Source of the DNA: Oopsacas minuta
Lineage: Eukaryota; Porifera; Hexactinellida; Lyssacinosida; Leucopsacidae
Assembly (NCBI GenBank): GCA_024704765.1
Contig: JAKMXF010000302.1
Coordinates: forward strand, 462,389 to 524,454
Direction of reading: 5' to 3'
DNA length: 62,066 nucleotides
In this document: positions 53,518 through 62,066 of the stretch, in pieces
Position numbering within the stretch: the first letter of the stretch is position 1
Layout: each line of letters begins with the position of its first letter
Position numbers and translations under genes: made by a program
Notes under the pieces: generated by a model
Told to the model about the DNA's origin: nothing
Databases searched by the model: none
Seen by the model: the letters and a program-made list of their open reading frames with translations, nothing else

Positions 53518-56450
53518 CAGGGATGTCCTGCTCTAATTATAACTATGGGAGCGCTATTTCAAATTTCAAATTCAATTGAATATATTCTAATTTCTAATAC
53601 AAAATTCAAACAGTATACCGGTATTTGAATTAATAAGATATGAATAATATGAAATGTTAGTTGTAAATCTGAAAATAGAGTTCTAACAAGTGATTGAATA
53701 CACAAAATTATTTAACTAATAATACTTCCAAATTTCTTCTCGTTCATGGGGCTCAGAAATTTTGGATTTCAATCCATGGACATCTGTTGCTGAATTATGG
53801 TGCAAGAGCCAAGATTTAGAATATTCCAATGGTCTCCAAATAGTCAGTGGTGGACCATTAAGCTGGATAAACAGCAAAGAAGAAACGTGTTCTATTGTAA
53901 GCCGGTTTCGTTTCTCATCCAATATGATATTCATTTGACTAAACCCCCTTTCGCATTCAGATGAGCTGCATGGAATAACTTCTACGCAGTTTATCAATGG
54001 CCTTAAAGCAGAAGGAGTTCGAATACCGATGTTGTCATAATATTCGCAGAATGCATCAACCAGGATTATTTCTGGTAAAACAAATCTTCTACATAATCTT
54101 TTAATCTCATTTTCTCCAAATCCAGGTGTATGTTCTAATGGCCAAGTTTCTTTATTTAATATTTGGAGATCCTTCATCAGGGTAGAATCATCTGGATTAG
54201 TAATCTTAAATAACCGATCTTCCATAGATGTGATTAAGGAGCCTAGAAATTTATGTTTATTGATATTTACAATTGCCTTATTGTGTTTAAGACCAGTCGT
54301 ATTAAATTGTAGTTCTTTTGCAGCACATTCTGCCTCGAGAGATTTAGTGCCAGGATTGTTTTTCAAGCTTTCCAAACGTCTTATTGTCCTCTTAATCATT
54401 TGATCAGCATGCATGATTGAGGTAGCACGATGTTGTAATAACTCCGAAAGCGACGATAATTCATAGAGAGTATCAAACATCAGCCCTAGATCCATTAAAA
54501 ATTCTGGTGATCTTATTCTCTTTTCCAATCCATTGAACATTGCCCTATCAGTCGAATCTCTACTGAAGTCTTGTGAAGCTGTTTCAAAGTGTTTACACAA
54601 TGATTCGTAACTATACCAAACAGCTTTAACAGTTCTGAATGAGCTGGAGACCCAGCGTGTGTCTAGGAGCCGTCCTACTTTTGTCACTTGTTCACTTACT
54701 GCTAAAGAACATTCAATAAGTTCCCTTTGATTTTTAGGGGAACGTGAATACAGGGAGTACAATTTGTCGAAAAATATCTTGAAATGATTTATCGAATTTA
54801 ATTTTTTGATTGTGTCAGACACTGACAGTTCCAAACGATGATTTAAGCAATGCCAGAGAATAGTGTTAGGAAATTGTTTAGCCATCCGTGTTCCTACACC
54901 GCTATGTTTTCCAAGGATCACGCTTGCGCCATCGCAAGCAAAGCCAATCATATTCTGGTTGATATAACATTCATCAAATCCATATCTCCCCATACATTCC
55001 ATTAGTGCATCAAAAATTGTCTCGGCATCCTGCTTTTGGAGCTCAACAAGATCTAAAAATATGAATTGTGCTCCAAATTCTTTGAAGTTTCACATTTTAA
55101 ATATACTATTAACGCAGACTTATTAGATAGTGTTGTAGATTCGTCAATAAGAATCGAAATTTTTCCTTGAATTTCTTGTACATGGGTAAACAATTTATTT
55201 CGCATTTCAATAGCAACATGATCAATTATTTTTGTGGCAGATTGTCGAGAATGAAGGCTTAGTCCGAGATCAGTCCCGTTCATTTGCTGAAGTTCAACTA
55301 AATCTGAATGATCAGCATAGGGTCTATTATTCTTGGCAAGGTAGTATGCTGTTCGAAAAATTCTTTGAGTAGACTCCAGTTCTATCTTGTTTGACATATC
55401 CATGTGTTTTTCCATACAAGATAACTCTGCGGCTACACTAATTTCTTGGGCTGAATTGTGGGCTTTGGAATTCTTGTAAATTATGATTTTTTTTCGCAAT
55501 GATTTAAGTTTAGAATCCCTAGTGAGTCCATTATAATTAACAGTACCCTCGGCCCATTCAATTGAAATATGTACTCATGTCTCTTGTGTATGGATAGAGA
55601 AGACACGTGTTTACAGATTGAGCAACCTAATTTTCCATTTTTATAGTATAGCCATGGATGCAACTGTTTCTTGGACGTCCAATTGTCAGAGGACCAAACC
55701 TCAGGCCATTTAAGGTTGATGGTACACTCGGAAATTACATCAATGTCACCACACTCTTCAGAAGTACAATAAGTTGGATTTTGAGAGCCCGAATTTGCAC
55801 CTTCGAGATAGTCGTCCGATAATAGGTTCACATCTTCATAAGAATTATTTGGATTTTGTGAAGTAGGTAGGAAGTAAGAATTAATACTTTGTTTATATCT
55901 CTTAGGTAATGATGCCTGAGGTTCAGTAGCTATAGTTACTAGTTCCTCGTTGAATTCTGCCATATAACAAATCAAACCTCGTAAAAGGTAGATCTATAGT
56001 AAACTATGAAAGAGAAGTAGGGGCAAAAAATGTAAACTTTTGATATAGGTACGAATAATATGATTAGTTATTTTATATATCCTACATACCAGAACACGTT
56101 GCGTATGATATAATTATTACTTGATTAAAAGAATCATTTGAAATAGATATTTTGTTTACGATTAACGCTAGATTCGAATAAAATAATACATAGTGAGGTA
56201 AAACTTCCCATTGTTCTTCAAAACAAGTACAATATATTCACGGCGCTATAAAGTAAACATTTGCTCTCTCAACTCAACATAATTATATTTGGGACAAATA
56301 TCAAGTTATTTCAAATATTGATGGTATGCTACTGTAGAAATTATTACTTGCCAATTTGATTTGTTAAAAAAAGTATGGGAGCGGCGCTCCCACAACCTGA
56401 AAGACTATGGGAGCGGCGCTCCCACCCGCTCCCACAGCAGGACACCACTG
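53518..56450 (-). mobile_element. KIAA1586-like hAT element, copy B, with perfect target duplication
   Basis: It begins CAGGGATGTCCTGCTCTAAT and, read from the right, CAGTGGTGTCCTGCTGTGGG. The outer 15 bp agree at 13 positions. The exact 8-bp duplication TTGATATT flanks it (53510-53517 and 56451-56458). A run of GGGAGCGGCGCTCCCAC palindromes (56378-56436) lies just inside its right end. It is 2933 bp. Confidence 0.93.
53716..55975 (-). pseudogene. KIAA1586-like hAT transposase, copy B (two frameshifts)
   Basis: Starts at 55975 with MICYMAEFNEELVTI, a linker and the zinc-finger-type segment WPEVWSSDNWTSKKQLHPWL, KLGCSICKHVSSLSIHK. A base loss near 55575 shifts the frame, which resumes as EKHMDMSNKIELESTQRIFR, QGKISILIDESTTLSNKSAL (first Asp). 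A second shift near 55065 leads to ECMGRYGFDECYINQNMIGF, ACDGASVILGKHSGVGTRMA (second Asp), WHCLNHRLELSVSD and VGRLLDTRWVSSSFRTVKAV. The C-terminus is VIPCSSSECERGFSQMNIIL with the Glu, ending at 53716. It resembles the vertebrate KIAA1586-type hAT-derived proteins. All catalytic positions persist; only the shifts disable it. Confidence 0.85.
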
Positions 56451-56534
56451 TTGATATTACATTTACCACCTACAATTATATTTATTCCTGCTTTATTTCC
56501 TTAATTCATTGCCTCAATTTTCAGATTCAATAGT

Positions 56535-58372
56535 TTGATCTGGAAATATTTTTCTCGCGACAGTTCTCATGGCAAGCGTGCTACCTGTAATATTTGCAAA
56601 AAATCTTACTCTCGTGCTGGTAATTCTACTACACCACTTTTAAATCATCTCCGTTCGATCCACAAGAAAGTACACCAGGAGTACGAATTGCTTTTGGAAG
56701 AACGGCAGCAAGAGAGTACAGTAGTTAAACCATGGTCTGAGATGGCTTTGGCAAAGTTTGAGACGAAGAAACAAATCACGATGGAGAAAGTACTTGACCG
56801 TAATCTGCAGTGGGATAATTCTCATGTGAAGTCAATCCAATTAGACAAATTGATTGGGGGAAATGATTGCACTTGATGATTTGCCATTTAGTCATGTTGA
56901 AGATCTTGGTTTTATTAGGTTTGTCCATTGTGCAGCGCCTCTCTACAACCTGAAGACACGAAGGTATTACAGCGAAAAGATAATGCCTGATATTTATGAA
57001 TCTGTATCGAACAAGGTGTATGATTTCCTCTGATTACATCAAGCTCTCTTTCACTACCGACATCTGGACAAACGACTCGGCTAAGGTTTGCTTAATGAGC
57101 CTGACTGCACATTGCATCGACGAAAACTTCAAACGAAAAAAGTTTGTTCTATGTGCTACTGAATTGGATGAACGCCACACAGGCGAATATATAAACGAAG
57201 TGTTTATCAGAATGCTCGAGCGGTGGAGTATCCCTTTAGGAAAGGTTCTTGTGGTGTTGCGGGACGCTGGAGCGAACATGAAAAAAGCAATGAAAATTGG
57301 TGGCATTCCCAGCTTCGACTGCGGGAACTACCAAATCCATCTCGTCGTTACAGAGGCAGCTAAGAGCCGGCGTACCATAATCGATTGCATTGCTCGTGTT
57401 CGTAAGATATCGGGACACTTTAACCATTCGCCTACCGCTTAGGCTGATTTGAAAAGGATTCAAAAAGCACAACTAGATAAGAAAACTGCTTTGATTCCTA
57501 TCCAAGATGTGTCTACACGTTGGAACACCCTTTATGACATGTTGATGCGTCACGGTGAGCTAGAGGATGCTTTACGGATGTATACCGGTAACATAGAATT
57601 GAAGATTACTGACTTCGAATTGATTCAGAAAATAACAAACATACTTAAGGGATTCAAACTGATTACCGAGAAACTCAGTGGATCTTACGCAACTATGGGT
57701 GATCTTTTTATTCTAGTGAAATCGCTCTTGTTATCTCTTGCAGATAGTGAAGATCCAATATTTTCCGGGATCAAATCATTTCGCCTAACACTGAGAGATG
57801 ATCTCAAACGTCGAATGGATGGTCTTGAGAACAATGACATCGTTGCAATCTCAACCTTTCTCAATCCGAGGTTCAAAGAAAAGCACTTTTCTTCCAAGTA
57901 TATATGCGGAGAGGTGCGACGTAAAGTGGCAGATGCAGTTCAGAATTTGGATTTGGAAATCAGGAATGTTGAGAGCGATGAAGTTGTTCCTGTGTCAAAG
58001 CACTACAAGCCGTCGTGTGGAAGTGGGTTAATAGATATCTTTGCCATGCTTAACGAGAGCGACGATGAGGAAGAAGACAGACAAACAAATACTCCAATAG
58101 TTGATTCAATTAATCAATACGTTGCTGAGCAACGTATTCCTTCCGATGCTGATCCCTTTGCTTGGTGGAACATGAATAAGCATCGATATGTGTCGTTGAG
58201 CAAATTGGCGCGAATTTTCCTTTCTGCCCCACCAACCAGTGTACCATCTGAGCAGCTGTTCAGCAGTGCTGGAATCATTTATGAACCAACGCGGAACCGT
58301 TTAAGTGGTGACAAGGCAGAAATGCTCCTTTTTTTGAAATACAATTTATGCTTACTAAAGTTTGAGTATTAG
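56535..58372 (+). pseudogene. ZBED1/4-like hAT transposase of the outer element, broken
   Basis: Begins after an acceptor-like CTCAATTTTCAG (56513-56524): IWKYFSRDSSHGKRATCNIC, SRAGNSTTPLLNHLRSIHKK (BED finger, CxxC and HxxxxH). A shift at 56873 leads to LDDLPFSHVEDLGFIRFV, then IKLSFTTDIWTNDSAKVCLM (first Asp), VVLRDAGANMKKAMKIGG (second Asp; the usual TDNAANM is altered), and a stop near 57440. Then IQDVSTRWNTLYDMLMRHGE, STFLNPRFKEKHFSSKYI and the C-terminal DPFAWWNMNKHRYVSLSKLA, PTSVPSEQLFSSAGIIYEPT with the Glu, ending at 58372. It is interrupted upstream by the inner hAT. Confidence 0.85.
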
Positions 58373-58596
58373 ATCTATAGAGCATATAGCTGGTATTTTG
58401 TTTTGATTATTGTTTAGAGTTTAGAGTATAATACAGAGAATCAATATATGCTGTATCGAGTAAATTAGAAATACAATACTGTGTGCCCTGTAAAGTTGAA
58501 ATCCGCATCCGCGGAGGTTCAAGATTCCACATCCTCATCTATATCCGCATCCGCGGATGTGGGAAATCTCACATCCATCCCATCCCTAGTTGCTAC

Positions 58597-59134
58597 GGCC
58601 CTGTTAGTGGATGTATATTTTCCCAAGAACACTAGAATAGGCATAAGAGCAGCATACATTGTGTCATCTGTTCCTTTGTTGTTGCAGGATATATTCCCAA
58701 ATCTAAGCTGGAGCAGGAGTAGAAGGAGAGACTGAGTAATGAACTGGTGCATCTTACCAGTCCATTACCTCATTGCCTGTCCCTATGTCCATTGCGTCAT
58801 ACTCTGGATCTATGTCCATAGGCGAGGTTTCACGAGCTGTATGGTGTTCTGGTACCAGATCTTGTTCCATAGTGCTAATGTTATCTTACTTTTTATCAAT
58901 GTTTGTTCGGTAAAATGCCTTTTGGAGATGGACTATGTCAAAAGACTCTTCTCCGTCAATTGACTATTCTGAAAGCAAACGAAGTTATATTCCTAGAGAA
59001 ACCTCNCTTTGTAAACACTACAGTGGAATGCCACTTCGTATGATGCTTCCTGTGAAATCGTTGCCTATTCACGAAATGTAGATATAAATAGCACGTATTT
59101 TCTATCATTCAACATAATATTCAAAATAGCTTCA
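58597..59134. other. spacer with N, upstream of piggyBac copy 2
   Basis: No gene recognised. The N at 59006 lies within it, and a TATA box (59083) near its end. Confidence 0.4.
59083..59090 (+). promoter_or_regulatory. TATA box of piggyBac copy 2
   Basis: TATAAATA stands 45 bp before the ATG at 59135, followed by an ACTC-like AUUCAAC region near 59108, a plausible start site. The gene it serves is broken. Confidence 0.4.
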
Positions 59135-61528
59135 ATGGACTCAGAAATGCATCAGACAAACTCTAACAATGACGAGGAATACTCATTCGAGGAAGATTTC
59201 GCCAATAATGACGAAAGTGACGTTGAACTTGAAAGCGGTGAATTCGAGGGTGATGAATCGATAGTGAAGAGTTCGATACGGATGAGCATGATTGTAGTGA
59301 ACTTGGCAATGATGAGATTGACAGAAGGGAACACTGCTACTTTGGGAAAACGCACTTGTAAACCCCTAATTTGAAGCCCAAGCGTCTGCAGGTATATTGC
59401 AATCAATCTTCCAAGCCAGTGAAAGAATTCGTGCATATTCAGTATATAGGTGAAATCGAACCTGAATCGAGGACTCTTTCCCAAAAATTTAAAATTTCGC
59501 AAGTTCCACCCCAGTTTTTTTCACATGGTAAAGAATGGGAAATGCGAACGATATTTCCGACCAATGGAACTCCAAAATTATCTTGCAGAGGACTACCGCG
59601 ATTTGACTGCTTGTATATGCCATTGGAGCAAATTTCGAGACGAACTCTCAAATATCTAAGACAAGTCACAGAATTTCACTATCAAATTTGAGGACCCCAC
59701 AATCGAAAGGTTTTATCCTGAGCTCTGGGAGCAGCCAATGCGCGAAGGCTTGTCAAAGTTTCCTTACATGAACGAACCTTTTGAAAATGCAATGAGCGTC
59801 TTGAGAATCCCTCAGAACAAATTCACCAATATTCCTGTGGCAATTGAAGCACCCACTCAGCCACTGCACTCTCATCCACCCTCACCACAACATGTTTTGT
59901 CACAGGAAGCTTGTCATCTTCTTGAAGCTGAGGAACCCATTGTGTTCTTCAATGCAATTTTCCGTAAATATGAATTTGTGCAAATTTTGAATGAATCTAA
60001 AGATTTCGTAAACAAAAACACTTCGACCAGGCCCCACACCATTTTACATGCCCTACTTACGATGAAATATGATGTTTTATTGGGCTGCTGATGTGGACAT
60101 CTCTCGTTCAACTCCCGAACCGTAGAACATACTTCATGAAATCAGATATTTATCAAGTACCACAATTCAGAAAGCATATGACCCGTGACAGATTCGAGCA
60201 ATTACTAAGAATGCTTCATTTCACCAATAATGATGAGATACCCGACGACATTTTAACCGCTGAAAGATTTGAAGCAAAGCTTGGCAACCCTTTAACATCG
60301 TTCAATAATAACATTAAGCGGTTTATTACCCCAGCAAAATCTCTGTCAATTGATGAGATGATGGTCAAGTTTTACGGAAGGAGTGTTGTCCGCCAGTACA
60401 TCAAAGTGAAGCCTACAAAGTATGGTGTGAAACTCTGGGGATTGTGTTGTGTATGTTGCGGATATTCACTTACACAAAATCTGTACTTGGGTAGCTCAGC
60501 TGGTAGTGTGAGTGGACGAGATGTTGTCATCCAACTTACAGAACCGTATTTTGATAAGGGTCATGTCGTATATTGCGATCGATTTTTCTCTCATCTGGAT
60601 TTGGCATCGTATTTGAGGTTGAGAAAAACTGGTATGGTAGGCACATCTTCCATCACTTCTCTACCACCTGATCTCCAATATATTGTAGACCACATGCATC
60701 CATTGACATGGGCATTCAAATGGTATAATTGTGAGGCCAATATCAAGCACAAAAGCAACGGTACCATTCGCCATTTACAGTCAAATGAACCAGTTTCCTG
60801 GGTAGTCTGGATGGATAAAAAATACAAATCTAGAGATAAAAAGGTTCCTTTCATCAACAACTGCATACCAAATATACCCTCAATTCCAACTCAGTTTCAA
60901 GAAAGAAAAAAACATTAGAGATGCTAGTAACAAATATTCAAGATGCTGTATCCCGAGTCCTCCTGTGCTAAAGGCTTACAACAATAGAATGGGAGGGGTA
61001 GATCGGCATGATAGACTTGTAGGACACCATTCTATTCCTTTGTCTACGAAAAGAGGATACATCAAAATATTTTTTTCATATACTTGATTCTGCAGTCGTA
61101 AACGCATGGATCCTCTTCAAAACTGTCAGGAAACGAAGTGGTATGTGGAATCTTGCTGAAGAAAGGAGATACACTTTAACATGGTTCAAAGAAAATATTG
61201 TCCTGTCCCTTTGTGGGAATTTCTCATCCAGAAAGCAACAGCCAAAAGTAAGAACCGCCAGTCTCTCTATTCCAACCCAAACTATCCCCATGACGCTGTC
61301 AAACACCAAATAAGACCTGTCTCTCAAATAACAGGCATGCCTCCCATCGCTGACAAATGCGTTAAATGTTCAGTCTTGAAAAGAACTGCATGTGTCATTT
61401 GCAAGGAACCATATTGCTATGATTGTGGCATGATACACATGGAGGAAATTTTGCAAAAAGACATAACAGTGATACACATAGCGAAGATATTCCAGAAAAC
61501 AACTCAGATATCGATGAGGATGTGGTAG
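59135..61528 (+). pseudogene. piggyBac transposase copy 2 (several frameshifts and stops)
   Basis: Starts at 59135 with an acidic N-terminus (MDSEMHQTNSNNDEEYSFEE). Shifted frames follow: WEQPMREGLSKFPYMNEPFE, AEEPIVFFNAIFRKYEFVQI, PTYDEI-stop-CFIGLLMWT. The stop TGA (60070-60072) replaces Arg of the paralogue. Then an open block 60091-60918: DRFEQLLRMLHFTNNDEI, SLSIDEMMVKFYGRSVVRQY (first Asp), VVYCDRFFSHLDLASYLRLR (second Asp), MHPLTWAFKWYNCEANI. A shift leads to KAYNNRMGGVDRHDRLVGHH (third Asp) and KIFFHILDSAVV. The last frame (61181-61528) gives the Cys-rich end CVKCSVLKRTACVICKEPYC, YDCGMIHM. All three catalytic Asp positions survive, yet it is dead. piggyBac inserts at TTAA; its ends were not identified. 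Confidence 0.8.
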
Positions 61529-61819
61529 AGAGTTTTCCATCTGCCGGCGGAATTCATTAGAAAACACAATTCGGGCCAGCCCAATCCCTACAGGCGGAAC
61601 CGAGCATCAACATATTTATTAATTTACTAACAATTATATATCTTATAAGACTGGAATATTTTCTGTAAAAACTTAGCTTATAAAATATGCGAGTATTTGA
61701 GCAACTTGAATTCTATGTAAATCAAGAGTAAGATTTATCAGGAGAGAATAATTATGCAAAATTTGAAGTCTAAATCCACTGTTTGCTACTATTAACTATT
61801 TCTAATGAAAAAATAATAA

Positions 61820-62065
61820 CTAAGATAATCTCAATATTTCTTCCTCAAAACTTTCTAGCACTAGGTTAAGGTCAATTGTGTGGCACCTTATTGAGTCCGC
61901 CTGATCTTCCATTGTAGTTCTCACATTATCCATCCTCCCCTCCATATCCTCCTTCAGTTCATCTATTTGACTGGACAATGAATCAATCTTCTCCCCCTGT
62001 TCCTCATTTTCGGTGGCTAGATATTCAATTTCTCTATCCTGAGTTTCAATTTTGCTTCTTAGCGT
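61820..62065 (-). CDS. coiled-coil reading frame, partial at the window edge
   Basis: From the right edge, a minus-strand frame of 81 residues reads TLRSKIETQDREIEYLATEN, EEQGEKIDSLSSQIDELKED, MEGRMDNVRTTMEDQADSIR and ends at the TAG at 61820-61822 (stop codon on the complement). It has heptads with Ile/Leu/Met at a/d positions and is highly acidic. No start is visible, so it is the C-terminus of a larger protein or an exon. I recognise no family. Confidence 0.55.
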   Translation of the reverse strand, partial: TLRSKIETQDREIEYLATENEEQGEKIDSLSSQIDELKEDMEGRMDNVRTTMEDQADSIRCHTIDLNLVLESFEEEILRLS

Positions 62066-62066
62066 C

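Larger units (their letters stand above)
53328..58588 (+). mobile_element. hAT element (ZBED1/4-like), hosting the KIAA1586-like hAT
   Basis: Inverted ends TAGGGATGGGA (53328) and TCCCATCCCTA (to 58588). The flanks GCTGCTAC (53320-53327) and GTTGCTAC (58589-58596) match at seven of eight positions. Repeated GCATCCGCGGAT words occur near both ends (53380 and 58500-58560), typical subterminal motifs. It includes a 2933-bp inner element plus its duplicated site, leaving about 2.3 kb of its own. Confidence 0.9.

Noticed and set aside
57034-57472. Minus-strand frames within the ZBED-like hAT coding
   Set aside because: Antisense shadows; the plus strand carries the conserved hAT motifs.

Overview
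This is a eukaryotic nuclear window, AT-rich apart from a few GC-rich repeats. It is almost certainly from a metazoan, and I infer an invertebrate, possibly an arthropod or crustacean. The evidence is one spliced exon of an animal-type M17 aminopeptidase (NPEPL1-like), many animal-type DNA transposons (several hAT lineages, Tc1/mariner, piggyBac, pogo-like, foldback and other MITEs), large minisatellites, and no bacterial-style operons. No reverse transcriptase or LTR was recognised, so the visible mobile load is DNA transposons only. Single N characters at 25205, 27916, 50731, 52491 and 59006 mark sequence joins or gaps.

Layout. 1-1125: GC-rich 27/28-bp minisatellite, followed by a 268-bp tandem duplication. 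1849-2671: broken piggyBac-related gene. 5600-5990: unrecognised exon-like coding. 6952-8632: broken copy of an uncharacterised Cys/His-rich gene family, with further copies at 18134-19807 (minus) and 36876-37396 (5' part). 8693-9755, 27136-27915 and 34190-35252: three members of a foldback element; the two complete ones are both 1063 bp with 7-bp target duplications. 10-17 kb: mostly non-coding, with inverted repeats, a coiled-coil ORF and a possible MULE relic. 23410-23939: terminal NPEPL1-like exon, the best host-gene call. 24165-27135: two broken hAT elements. 28195-32815: a strand-switching 59/118-bp minisatellite complex invaded by an intact Tc1-like DD37E element (29058-30403).

37772-43361: a decayed hAT element carrying an apparently intact 2376-bp hAT (38772-41147, perfect 8-bp target duplication, 596-residue transposase). 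46937-49905: a piggyBac copy split by a decayed Tc1-like element. 50732-52378 and 53518-56450: two nearly identical KIAA1586-like hAT copies; the second is a complete insertion inside another hAT (53328-58588). 59135-61528: a second piggyBac copy, broken by frameshifts. The window ends in a minus-strand coiled-coil reading frame.

How it fits together: the genes do not form a pathway. The window reads as a host aminopeptidase exon embedded in layers of transposon insertion whose order can be read from nesting. Only two transposases look undamaged (29131-30201 minus and 39190-40980 plus), and these are the plausible recent or current movers. All family assignments rest on motifs read by eye; no database search was run.
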